From SIG459 sp045638085 (GTDB lineage: Bacteria; Bacillota; Clostridia; Oscillospirales; Oscillospiraceae), in assembly GCA_045638085.1 (NCBI GenBank), contig JAZUAQ010000009.1, forward strand, positions 1 to 8,729: 8,729 nt of DNA, read 5' to 3'. Made by a program: the position numbers and the translations under genes. Position 1 is the first letter of the stretch, and each line of letters begins with the position of its first letter. The notes under the pieces are model-generated. The model made no database searches. It was given only the letters and a program-made list of their open reading frames with translations, and was not told the origin of the DNA. Shown piece after piece: positions 1 to 6,956 of this stretch.

Positions 1-916
1 CAACCATCGTGCCTCCCGCTTCGCGTACGGAAATTGCGAATATATTGGCAACATGATAAATCTTGTCGCTGACATTATATGCCGCAGATGCGGCCATACC
101 GAAGGAATTAATAAAGCTCAGGAGATACATCTGGGTTGCGATGATGAAAACGCCTCTCATGGAAAGGGGCAAACCAAGCTTAAGCAGAAGAGCAAGCTTT
201 GACCACACCACCTTGAATGAACGCAGCTTGAAATCGAAACCGAATTCGTCTCTTTTCTTGTAAAGCAGAGTCAGGGAAAACACAAGGGATACGCCCTGAC
301 CGATCACAGTAGCAAGTGCTGTTCCCGCAACACCAAGATTAAAGAAAACAATGAACACTATATCCAGAACAATGTTCAAAACGGTGGCAATAGCAATGAA
401 AAGCAATGGGCTTTTGCTATCGCCCATAGCGCGGAGAACGCTGCCCACAGCGTTATAGCCGAACATCAGGGGAAGACCTATGCTTGTTATCCGCAGATAA
501 TCAAGAGCTGGAACAAATGACTCGGCAGGTGTGTTTATAAGGCTGAGTATACTTTTGCCAAAGCAAAGATTTATAATCGCAAAAAGCACGGAAAAAGCGA
601 AAAGCTCGGTGAAAAGATTTCCGATGGTTGAATTGAGCTCATCTTTCCGCCCCGCACCTATATGCTGGGATATAAGCACTTGTCCCGCTGCCGCAAGGGC
701 AGTTCCCACAAGGGTATAGAGGGCAAGCATTTTTCCGCCCATACTGACAGCAACTATACCATAGCTTCCGAGAAACTGGCCTATTATAACAGCGTCTACG
801 GTGTTATAGAGATTATTCAACGCGTTGGCGAGAAGAAATGGCAGAAAGAACTTCAAAAGCATTGGCATAACTGCGCCTTGGGTGAAGTCCATGCCCAACG
901 CCTTTCCCTTGTTCAT
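1..916 (-). CDS. MATE-family multidrug/toxin efflux transporter, N-terminal 305 residues (cut by window edge)
   Basis: This is an inner-membrane antiporter of the MATE (MatE domain) family, which exports cationic drugs or metabolites in exchange for Na+ or H+; the substrate cannot be read from the sequence. The frame is open without a stop from the ATG at 916-914 to the window edge, giving 305 residues of an expected 440-460, so the C-terminal third is missing. Hydrophobic segments alternate through the whole read. MATE hallmarks in order are NNLYNTVDAVIIGQFLG (34-50), SQHIGAGR (83-90), LRAMGDSKSP (161-170), NIVLDIVFI (181-189) and GVAGTALATVIGQG (195-208). The ATG lies 17 nt after the recN stop, and that gap contains AAGGAAGTGAG as a ribosome binding site, so it is probably the last or a late gene of the dxs-recN operon. 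Family assignment is firm; substrate and exact subfamily are unknown. Confidence 0.93.
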   Translation of the reverse strand, partial: MNKGKALGMDFTQGAVMPMLLKFFLPFLLANALNNLYNTVDAVIIGQFLGSYGIVAVSMGGKMLALYTLVGTALAAAGQVLISQHIGAGRKDELNSTIGNLFTELFAFSVLFAIINLCFGKSILSLINTPAESFVPALDYLRITSIGLPLMFGYNAVGSVLRAMGDSKSPLLFIAIATVLNIVLDIVFIVFFNLGVAGTALATVIGQGVSLVFSLTLLYKKRDEFGFDFKLRSFKVVWSKLALLLKLGLPLSMRGVFIIATQMYLLSFINSFGMAASAAYNVSDKIYHVANIFAISVREAGGTMV

Positions 917-933
917 TTTCCGCTCACTTCCTT

Positions 934-2616
934 TTATCTATGGGATGCTTTGAATGCTTCCGCGGCGGAAAGCTGTTCCTCCGCGCTTCGAAGAGTAAGC
1001 TCGGTAACTACATCTCCGCCGTAGAGGCGGGCAAGCTCACTGAGTCTGCCTTCTTTATCAAGCTCCGTAACACTTGTATATGTTCTTCCGGAGCGTTCCT
1101 GTTTCATTATTCTGAAATGGGTGTCCGCCATTGCGGCAATCTGGGGCAGGTGGGTTATGCATATAACCTGCTTTTTACCGCTCATCTGTCCGATTTTCTC
1201 GCCAACCCTCTGGGCAGCAATTCCGGAAACACCCGTATCTATCTCGTCAAAAACAAGGCTTTCAACCTTGTCACCCTCTGCGAGAACGCTCTTCATAGCC
1301 AGCATTATACGGCTGAGCTCACCGCCGGAGGCGATTTTGGATATGCGACCGGGCTCCTCGCCTGCGTTGGCAGACATAAAGAACTTAACATCATCGCAGC
1401 CCGTTGCGCAAAAGCCTCTTGCATCACCCAGAGGCTCGACCTTTGCAACAAAGCGTACGGAGGGCATGCTGAGATACTTCAGTTCACTTTCAACTCGCTG
1501 TGAAAGCCTCTCAGCAGCTTCCTTGCGTGCTTCTGTAAGGACTGCACCTTTTCTGAGAATCTCCTTCACAAGCTTATCTCTGTCCTTTTCAAGGCGGATG
1601 AGCATATCTCCTGCAAACTCAATCTCTTCAAGTTGGCTGCGGCAGGTTTCGAGATGAGCCAAAATCGTTTCCTCATCTATGCCGTATTTTCTCTCAAGGC
1701 GACGGAGAAGGGCAAGACGCTCCTCGATAAAATCATACTCCTCCGGAGAGAAATCCATAGCGGCTCTCATATCCGCGATGCGCTCAGCTGCATCCTCAAG
1801 CATAAAACGGGCATCGGTGATTATACGAAGAGTATCCTTAAGTTCCGCAGCATATCCCGAAGCGTGGCTCACGCAATCCTCCGCATCCGCTGCAAGCGCA
1901 ACGGCATTATCGCCACCGCTGTAAAGTGCCTCGTACGCAGCGTCAAGAGCCTCGGTGAGCTTGCCCGAGTTTTTCATAAGACTACGGCGCTCGTTAAGCT
2001 CGTCTTCTTCACCTACGCGTATATCGGCATTTTCAATCTCGGCAATCTGAAAACGGAGATTATCGGTAAGGCGCTCTTTCTCAAGCTCATCCATAGAAAG
2101 GCGGCGAATCTCCCTCTCCACCTCGCGCCAAGCCTTATAGCTCTCGGAATAATCGGCAATAAGCTCCTCAAGAGCGCCAAAGCTATCCAGATAGCCAAGG
2201 TGTCTTGTCTCATCAAGCAGCTGTCGTCCGTCATTCTGTCCGTGGATATCAAGGAGAAGGCTGCCAAGAGAGCGCAGCTGCTGCACTGTTACAGGCATGC
2301 CGTTGACACGGCAGGAGTTTTTTCCCTCCGTGGAGATGCGGCGCTGGATGATTATCTCATCCTCGGCATCTATCTCATTTTCCTCAAACCAGGCATCAGC
2401 ATCGCTGCAGCGAAAAACTGCGCTTACAAGAGCCTTATCCGCTCCGTGGCGCACTATCTCTCTGCTTGCTCTTCCGCCCAGAACAGCATCAAGGGCATCT
2501 ATGATCATACTTTTACCTGCACCGGTCTCACCGGTGAGGACATTGAAGCCCGTGCCAAAATCAACATCGGAACGCTCGATAACGGCTATATTCTCAATAT
2601 GAAGACTGCAAAGCAT
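934..2616 (-). CDS. recN: DNA repair protein RecN (SMC-like ATPase)
   Basis: RecN is a cytoplasmic SMC-like ATPase recruited early to double-strand breaks, where it tethers DNA ends for RecA-dependent recombination. The 560 residues match the usual family length. The N-terminal ATPase half has Walker A GETGAGKS (29-36). A long charged, coiled-coil-like middle (about 150-370) follows. The C-terminal half has the ABC signature SGGELSR (430-436), Walker B LVFDEIDTG (454-462) and the switch histidine in CITHLPQIAAMAD (His489). All catalytic motifs are intact. The ATG at 2616 is preceded by GGAGG 9 nt upstream. It sits 23 nt after the argR stop, the standard Firmicutes argR-recN pairing, and 17 nt before the transporter gene. 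I saw no obvious LexA operator nearby, so expression probably follows the dxs operon. Identification is firm. Confidence 0.98.
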   Translation of the reverse strand: MLCSLHIENIAVIERSDVDFGTGFNVLTGETGAGKSMIIDALDAVLGGRASREIVRHGADKALVSAVFRCSDADAWFEENEIDAEDEIIIQRRISTEGKNSCRVNGMPVTVQQLRSLGSLLLDIHGQNDGRQLLDETRHLGYLDSFGALEELIADYSESYKAWREVEREIRRLSMDELEKERLTDNLRFQIAEIENADIRVGEEDELNERRSLMKNSGKLTEALDAAYEALYSGGDNAVALAADAEDCVSHASGYAAELKDTLRIITDARFMLEDAAERIADMRAAMDFSPEEYDFIEERLALLRRLERKYGIDEETILAHLETCRSQLEEIEFAGDMLIRLEKDRDKLVKEILRKGAVLTEARKEAAERLSQRVESELKYLSMPSVRFVAKVEPLGDARGFCATGCDDVKFFMSANAGEEPGRISKIASGGELSRIMLAMKSVLAEGDKVESLVFDEIDTGVSGIAAQRVGEKIGQMSGKKQVICITHLPQIAAMADTHFRIMKQERSGRTYTSVTELDKEGRLSELARLYGGDVVTELTLRSAEEQLSAAEAFKASHR

Positions 2617-2639
2617 AATCTTCTTCCTCCATTAATCCA

Positions 2640-3089
2640 TTAAAGAAGCTTTTCTATCTCCTTGAGGAAATGCTCCGCAGAGGCATTATCCTTCATGGCC
2701 AGAAATGCAGTATCGTCACCTGCGATGGAGCCTACAAGATTATAGATCTCCATATTATCAAGCGCTGAGCAGGCTGCATTTGCAAGGCCGGGAAGAGTTT
2801 TTATTACGATAAGGTTCTGCGCAACCTTGTAATCAACTATGCTTTCACGGAATATCTTCTTCAGGCGCTGATCGAAATCGGCAATTCCGTCTCTTGTGCC
2901 AAGAACATAGCGATAAACGCCCTCCTTGCTCATCTCCTTCACGAGATGGAGGTCGCGAATATCGCGGGAGAGAGTTGCCTGGGTGCTTTTTATGCCCTCT
3001 GCAAGCAGGGCGGTCATAAGCTGATTCTGATTTTCAATATTTCGCTTATTGATGATTTCAATAATTTTTTCCTGACGCAATGATTTCAT
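2640..3089 (-). CDS. argR: Arginine repressor ArgR/AhrC
   Basis: This is the hexameric, arginine-responsive regulator of arginine biosynthesis and catabolism, which binds ARG boxes when loaded with L-arginine. The 149-residue length is typical. The N-terminal winged helix-turn-helix domain (about 1-70) carries the conserved TQATLSRDIRDLHLVK (36-51), whose Ser-Arg lies in the DNA recognition helix. The C-terminal oligomerisation and arginine-binding domain contains GSIAGDDTAF (120-129), with the Asp-Asp pair (125-126) that contacts arginine in this family. The first position of the usual GT-IAGDDT motif is Gly-Ser rather than Gly-Thr, a conservative change. The ATG overlaps the nadK stop as ATGA, indicating translational coupling, with GGGTGAT 5 nt upstream as a modest ribosome binding site. 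Its presence before recN is a conserved Firmicutes arrangement. Autoregulation is possible but no clear 18-bp ARG box was found beside it. Confidence 0.97.
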   Translation of the reverse strand: MKSLRQEKIIEIINKRNIENQNQLMTALLAEGIKSTQATLSRDIRDLHLVKEMSKEGVYRYVLGTRDGIADFDQRLKKIFRESIVDYKVAQNLIVIKTLPGLANAACSALDNMEIYNLVGSIAGDDTAFLAMKDNASAEHFLKEIEKLL

Positions 3090-3943
3090 TTCGTATCACC
3101 CAACTTTTCAAATACTATATCGTAAAAGCTCTTTGAGCCCACATGGGCAAGCATAGTCTGGTATCCGGATTTTCTGACACGGACGGTATCGCCCTCTTCG
3201 ATATTCACATCAACGCCGTCAACAGAGAGCATTGCTCTGCCCCTAAGGCGGCTCAATTCAACAGTAACAACCCTATCGGGAGCGAGAACACAGCTTCTTG
3301 CAAGAAGCGCGTGGGGACAAATTGGGGTGAGAATAAGATTTTCTACGGTAGGCTCAACAAGAGGTCCGCCTGCGGACATAGAATAGGCGGAAGAGCCCGT
3401 AGGACTTGAAATAACAATTCCGTCGCCATTGAACTCAAGAATTCTTCTTCCGTCACCGCAGGCAATCACATGGATCATCTGCATAACGCCGTGGACAGTT
3501 GCATCATTGAGTGCATAGCTGGAGAAGACTACTTCACCCTTACGCACGAGTTCAACGCGAAGCATCATTCGGGGACTGGGAACAAAATTTCCCTGAGCTG
3601 CGGTTACAAGGCGGGCAAGGTCAGTTCTGTCAAGCTCTGAAAGAAAACCTACACTACCGAGATTGACGCCGATGATGGGAACACGGTAACCAACCATGCG
3701 GCGGGCGGTATGCATAATAGTTCCGTCGCCGCCCAATGAAACCACAAGTACCGCTCCGTCAAGAGCATCGGAAAGCTCATAGTAGTCAAGTCCCTCTGGA
3801 AGGACTATGCCCTCATCCCCTAGAAATTCGGGGCTGATTGCAACATCCATGCCCGCTTTTAGAAGAAGCTCACGGGCCTCCAGAGTAACTTCAAGATTTT
3901 TATCCTTATATGGATTGGGGCAAAGAACAACTTTTCTTTTCAT
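3086..3943 (-). CDS. nadK: NAD kinase
   Basis: NAD kinase phosphorylates NAD+ to NADP+ in the cytoplasm and is the only route to NADP(H). The protein has 285 residues from the ATG. Family motifs are GGDGT (71-75, the catalytic loop with Asp73), NLGSVGFL (94-101), Asn146-Asp147 in YALND, the NAD-binding run FNGDGIVISSPTGSSAYS (171-188) and TPICPHAL near residue 210. All expected catalytic residues are present. A GTG one codon upstream (3946) is an alternative start. I chose the ATG at 3943 because a strong AAGGAGG lies 7 nt before it but only 4 nt before the GTG. The ATG shares its A with the tlyA stop (TGATG), and the 3' end overlaps argR by 4 nt, so it is translationally coupled on both sides. 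Position between tlyA and argR is standard in Clostridia. Confidence 0.97.
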   Translation of the reverse strand: MKRKVVLCPNPYKDKNLEVTLEARELLLKAGMDVAISPEFLGDEGIVLPEGLDYYELSDALDGAVLVVSLGGDGTIMHTARRMVGYRVPIIGVNLGSVGFLSELDRTDLARLVTAAQGNFVPSPRMMLRVELVRKGEVVFSSYALNDATVHGVMQMIHVIACGDGRRILEFNGDGIVISSPTGSSAYSMSAGGPLVEPTVENLILTPICPHALLARSCVLAPDRVVTVELSRLRGRAMLSVDGVDVNIEEGDTVRVRKSGYQTMLAHVGSKSFYDIVFEKLGDTK

Positions 3944-4749
3944 CACTTTGCCTCCTTAAAAGAGCTGTGGGAGGCTTCAACTATAGGCTTGGGGTCAATG
4001 GTCTCTGCCTCGTGAACGCCCTTTTTCAGCCAGCCCAGATACTCAATATTGCCTTCGGGTCCGCGTATGGGAGAGAAGTTGAGCCCCATAACGGTGAAGC
4101 CTGCCTCAGGGGCAAAAGCGAGAAAACGCTCAAGAACCTCGAGATGCACGGCGCTATCGCGTACTACGCCCTTTTTGCCCACCTTATCCTTGCCCGCTTC
4201 AAACTGGGGCTTTATTAGGCAGAGAATATCTCCGTCCTCCTTCAAAAGCTCACGGACGGCGGGAATTACAAGCTCGATGGATATGAAAGCCAGATCCATA
4301 ACTGCAAGGTCAAGCGCTTCGGGTATCTGTTCCTCGCTTATATAGCGGACATTGGTACGTTCCATATTTATAACGCGCTCATCGCTGCGCAGCTTCCATG
4401 CCAGCTGACCGTAGCCAACATCCACCGCATAAACCTTCTTCGCGCCGTTTTGGAGAAGAACATCGGTGAAGCCTCCGGTGGAGGCGCCGCAATCAATGCA
4501 AACACATCCTGCGGCATCAACTGGGAATACCTTCAGCGCTTTTTCAAGCTTGAAACCACCTCGGGATACATAGGGGAGCGCCTCTCCCCTTACCTCAATT
4601 TTCTTTTCAGGATCCACTGCTGTGCCGGGCTTATCAACTCTCTGACCATCAACAAAAACGTTTCCCGCCATGATAGTTGTCTTTGCCCTTTCGCGACTGG
4701 GCACAAAACCCATTTCAAATATAAGCTGGTCAAGCCTTACTTTTTTCAT
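3943..4749 (-). CDS. tlyA: TlyA family rRNA (cytidine-2'-O)-methyltransferase / hemolysin-like protein
   Basis: TlyA proteins methylate ribose 2'-hydroxyls of cytidines in 16S and/or 23S rRNA; in mycobacteria this gives capreomycin sensitivity, and some members are also reported as haemolysins. The 268 residues comprise an N-terminal S4 RNA-binding domain (about 4-50), the linker YVSRGGFKLEKAL (60-72) and an FtsJ-type Rossmann methyltransferase fold. SAM motif I is DCGASTGGFTD (86-96). The expected K-D-K-E catalytic set is present as Lys67, Asp152 (MDLAFIS), Lys180 (IKPQFE) and Glu236 (GNIEYLG), so the enzyme looks active. A TTG at 4755 could add two residues. I prefer the ATG at 4749 because GGAG lies 10 nt upstream, against only 4 nt for the TTG. 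The start lies inside dxs (20-nt overlap) and the stop overlaps nadK. The narrower target (16S, 23S or both) cannot be read from sequence alone. Confidence 0.95.
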   Translation of the reverse strand: MKKVRLDQLIFEMGFVPSRERAKTTIMAGNVFVDGQRVDKPGTAVDPEKKIEVRGEALPYVSRGGFKLEKALKVFPVDAAGCVCIDCGASTGGFTDVLLQNGAKKVYAVDVGYGQLAWKLRSDERVINMERTNVRYISEEQIPEALDLAVMDLAFISIELVIPAVRELLKEDGDILCLIKPQFEAGKDKVGKKGVVRDSAVHLEVLERFLAFAPEAGFTVMGLNFSPIRGPEGNIEYLGWLKKGVHEAETIDPKPIVEASHSSFKEAK

Positions 4750-6586
4750 TATCAATCCACTCCATACCGAGTTTTACTATAGCCTCGGCATCTATTCCGT
4801 ATTTTTTGCGAAGCTCGCTGACAGTTCCGTGTTCAACGATTCCGCTTCCAAGGTCAACACCGCAACCGAAGTCCACGCTTACTCTGTTACGGAGAAGACC
4901 TGCCAGAAGTCTTGTGCCCATACTGCCGCGTCGGGCAGATTCTTCGGCAATTATGATTTTACCCGTTTTGGCCGCAGAGGCATAAACAAGGGGGTAGTCG
5001 GCTTTATCGAGGCGTGAAAGCTTTATTATCTCAACGCTGACGCCCTTTTCCTCAAAAAGTTTTGCGGCAGCAAGAGCTTCGTTGACCATTACACCGTAGC
5101 ACACAAGGCTAAGGTCGCTTCCCTCTCTGATAAGGCATTCATCGCAAGAGGAGTTATCAGCCTTATATTCGCCTTCCTGTCCTCTGGGATAACATACTGC
5201 GGCGGGAGTGTCGAGAGTGAAGGCCTCCGCCAGCATAGACTCAAGCTCCGCGTAGCTTGCGGGAGCATATACCGCCATTCCGGGCACCTGACAAAGATAA
5301 CCCGTGCCGTAAACACCCTGATGGGTCTCGCCGTCAGCGCCTACAATTCCGCTTCTGTCAACAGCAAAAACCACGGGAAGACCGTCAAGTCCCACATCCT
5401 GAAGCAGCATGTCATACGAGCGCTGGAGGAAAGAAGAATACACGGCGAACACAGGCTTCATCCCCTGCTTTGCCATGCCTGCCGCCATACTTACAGCATG
5501 ACCTTCCGCAATACCCACATCGTAAATACGCTTGGGATATTTTACCGCAAAACCGTCCATTCCCGTGCCGCTTACCATTGCGGCGGTTATTCCGACAATT
5601 GAGCTGTCTTCCTCCGCAAGAGAGCAAAGCTTTGAGCCGAACACGCCGGAAAAGCTCTGCTTTTCTCCTTCTTCAACACCTTTCTCGATATCAAAGGGTC
5701 CAACGCCGTGGTATTTTTCGGGGGATTTCCGGGCTGGCTCATAGCCATTTCCCTTTACGGTCACAGCATGCACAATGGTGGGTACGCGAAGTTCCCTTGC
5801 ATATCTGAGAGTTCGCACAAGGGTTTTCATATCGTGTCCGTCAATAGGTCCAAGATAGTAGAAGCCCATTTTTTCGAACATATTGTCGGGCATGAATATA
5901 TCCTTCACATATTCTTTGAATTTGTGGAGAGCTTTATAGAGAGGACGGCATTTGGAAACATAGCGTCGGTAAAATTTCTTGAAGTTGATATAGCCGTTTC
6001 TGACTCTCTGATCTGCCAGCATTCTTGCCAGACCGCCCACATTCCGGTCAATGCTCATCTCATTGTCGTTAAGGATAATGACAATGGGTTCTCCGCTGTC
6101 TCCGCAGTCAGAAAGTCCCTCATATGCAAGTCCGCCCGTCAGCGCACCGTCGCCGATAAGGGCCACGACATCATAGTCCTCGCCCTTCAGGGTTCTGGCT
6201 CGTGCCATTCCAAGCGCGTTGGAAATGGAGCTGGACGCGTGTCCCGATATGCAGGCATCGCTGACGCTTTCTCTTGGTTTGGGAAAGCCCGATATGCCCT
6301 CAAGCTTACGCAGCGAATTGAAAGAAGCAAGTCTGCCGCTTATCATCTTATGAGCATAGCACTGGTGTCCCACATCGAAAACGAGGCGGTCTTTTTCTGT
6401 GTCATAAACACGGTGTATGGCGGCGGTTATCTCAACTGCACCCAGATTGGATGCCAGGTGTCCGCCGGTTTTTGAAACATTCTCCAATATAGCCTTGCGC
6501 AGCTCCACGCAGAGAAGTTCAAGCTCATCCGTTGTCAAAGCCTGCACATCTGCTGAAGAGTGAATTTTATTCAATATCTTATACAT
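4730..6586 (-). CDS. dxs: 1-deoxy-D-xylulose-5-phosphate synthase
   Basis: DXS is the thiamine-diphosphate enzyme that condenses pyruvate with glyceraldehyde 3-phosphate to 1-deoxyxylulose 5-phosphate, the entry and usual flux-control step of the MEP isoprenoid pathway. The 618 residues are full length. Visible features are KTGGHLASNLGAVE with His43, FDVGHQ (70-75), the ThDP/Mg motif beginning GDGALTGG (145-152) and reaching NDNEMS (173-178), GPIDGHD (246-252), VGIAEGHAVSMAAG with catalytic Glu361, YSSFLQRSYD (383-392), DRSGIVGADGETHQG (410-424) and YPRG (466-469). The residue after Glu361 is Gly where many DXS enzymes have Gln, a variation I believe is common in Clostridia. The ATG has GAGG 7 nt upstream. 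It is the first gene after a strong terminator and appears to open the operon, with its own candidate promoter. tlyA starts inside its last codons. Confidence 0.98.
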   Translation of the reverse strand: MYKILNKIHSSADVQALTTDELELLCVELRKAILENVSKTGGHLASNLGAVEITAAIHRVYDTEKDRLVFDVGHQCYAHKMISGRLASFNSLRKLEGISGFPKPRESVSDACISGHASSSISNALGMARARTLKGEDYDVVALIGDGALTGGLAYEGLSDCGDSGEPIVIILNDNEMSIDRNVGGLARMLADQRVRNGYINFKKFYRRYVSKCRPLYKALHKFKEYVKDIFMPDNMFEKMGFYYLGPIDGHDMKTLVRTLRYARELRVPTIVHAVTVKGNGYEPARKSPEKYHGVGPFDIEKGVEEGEKQSFSGVFGSKLCSLAEEDSSIVGITAAMVSGTGMDGFAVKYPKRIYDVGIAEGHAVSMAAGMAKQGMKPVFAVYSSFLQRSYDMLLQDVGLDGLPVVFAVDRSGIVGADGETHQGVYGTGYLCQVPGMAVYAPASYAELESMLAEAFTLDTPAAVCYPRGQEGEYKADNSSCDECLIREGSDLSLVCYGVMVNEALAAAKLFEEKGVSVEIIKLSRLDKADYPLVYASAAKTGKIIIAEESARRGSMGTRLLAGLLRNRVSVDFGCGVDLGSGIVEHGTVSELRKKYGIDAEAIVKLGMEWIDNEKSKA

Positions 6587-6597
6587 CGTTATACCTC
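6587..6597 (-). promoter_or_regulatory. dxs ribosome binding site
   Basis: GAGG (6597-6594) lies 7 nt before the dxs ATG at 6586, which supports that start. It is weaker than the GGAGG sites of nusB, recN and nadK. It is part of a segment complementary to the upstream palindrome (see findings). Confidence 0.75.
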
Positions 6598-6627
6598 GAT
6601 GAATATGTTTTTTCTCACTATCATTTT

Positions 6628-6656
6628 ATAATAACAAAAAATGCCCGTGATTACAA
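6628..6656 (-). promoter_or_regulatory. Candidate sigma-A promoter of dxs
   Basis: On the minus strand TTGTAA (6656-6651, 4 of 6 to the -35 consensus) is followed after exactly 17 nt by TATTAT (6633-6628, 5 of 6 to TATAAT) in an AT-rich context. A start near 6621 would give a leader of about 35 nt before the dxs ATG. The -35 lies in the loop and the spacer in the 3' arm of the upstream terminator hairpin. A shifted -10 (TATAAA, 6630-6625) is an alternative. The call rests on pattern matching only. Confidence 0.5.
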
Positions 6657-6673
6657 CAAGTCACGGGCATTTT
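6638..6673 (-). terminator. Intrinsic terminator downstream of xseB
   Basis: The arms at 6661-6673 and 6638-6650 are perfect 13-bp complements (core TGCCCGTGA/TCACGGGCA) with a 10-nt loop. On the minus strand the 3' arm runs into six T residues, the classical rho-independent layout. It begins 64 nt past the xseB stop and should end the nusB-xseA-xseB transcript. On the plus strand only four T residues follow, so termination there would be weaker, and no plus-strand gene needs it. Confidence 0.9.
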
Positions 6674-6683
6674 GCCTAACGAA

Positions 6684-6709
6684 AATATTCATCAAATTTG
6701 TTGAATATT
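6684..6709. repeat. 26-bp AT-rich near-perfect palindrome with AATATTC repeats
   Basis: Of the 13 base pairs, 12 are complementary; the only mismatch is 6692 against 6701. The outer arms read AATATTCA and TGAATATT. AATATTC occurs three times on the plus strand in this gap (6684-6690, 6704-6710, 6717-6723), the last two as the octamer GAATATTC. The element lies between the xseB stop and the terminator, and upstream of the candidate dxs promoter. The TGAAT/ATTCA half-sites recall ARG-box half-sites, but their spacing and orientation differ from the usual 18-bp TGAAT-N4-ATTCA box. It could be an operator, a weak hairpin or chance AT-rich sequence. Confidence 0.5.
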
Positions 6710-6736
6710 CATAAAGAATATTCTATCGCATTTTAC

Positions 6737-6952
6737 TTACTCAACCGCAAAGGGAAGCTCAACAGGTTCGCCGTCCGCGCCTTTTTTTAGCATTACAACC
6801 TTCTGCTCTGCTATATCAAGCATTTCGCCGCAGCTTTTGATAAGAGCGGTTCCTTCCTCAAAAAGGCTCATAGAATCAGAGAGAGATACATCGCCCTTCT
6901 CCAGGCTCTTTACTATTTCATCAAGACGCTTTATGGACTGTTCAAAAGTCAT
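6737..6952 (-). CDS. xseB: Exodeoxyribonuclease VII small subunit
   Basis: XseB is the small subunit of exonuclease VII, which degrades single-stranded DNA to oligonucleotides; several small subunits assemble on each XseA. The 71-residue protein has the family pattern TFEQSIKRLDEIVKSLEKGD (2-21), followed by LSDSMSLFEEGTALIKSC (24-41) and a second helix with IAEQKV. This predicts a helical hairpin that packs against the large subunit. The ATG is 4 nt after the xseA stop, and AAAGGAG inside the xseA end serves as its ribosome binding site, so the two subunits are translationally coupled as usual. It is the last gene before the terminator at 6638-6673. In many Firmicutes ispA would come next; here it does not. 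Confidence 0.96.
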   Translation of the reverse strand: MTFEQSIKRLDEIVKSLEKGDVSLSDSMSLFEEGTALIKSCGEMLDIAEQKVVMLKKGADGEPVELPFAVE

Positions 6953-6956
6953 TGTC

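Noticed and set aside
662..1024. A 120-codon plus-strand frame spanning the recN-MATE junction
   Set aside because: It is antisense to two confidently identified genes and its sequence is not protein-like for any known family.
1633..2643. A 336-codon open frame on the plus strand opposite recN and the argR end
   Set aside because: It lies antisense to recN, whose motifs are all intact. Its translation matches no family I recognise, and no ribosome binding site or promoter was seen. Long antisense frames arise from the codon bias of the real gene.
5513..5805. Gly in place of Gln after the catalytic Glu361 in DXS (AEGHA rather than AEQHA)
   Set aside because: The catalytic Glu and the surrounding motif are kept. 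To my knowledge the EGHA form is frequent in clostridial DXS proteins, so it is not a sign of altered function. The coordinates given are approximate.
5708..6475. A 255-codon open frame on the plus strand opposite dxs
   Set aside because: It is a shadow of dxs with no recognisable domain; dxs is complete and conserved throughout this span.
6532..6714. A 60-codon plus-strand frame across the dxs start and the intergenic gap
   Set aside because: It reads through the terminator hairpin and the AT-rich palindrome, has no family resemblance, and overlaps the conserved dxs N-terminus in antisense.
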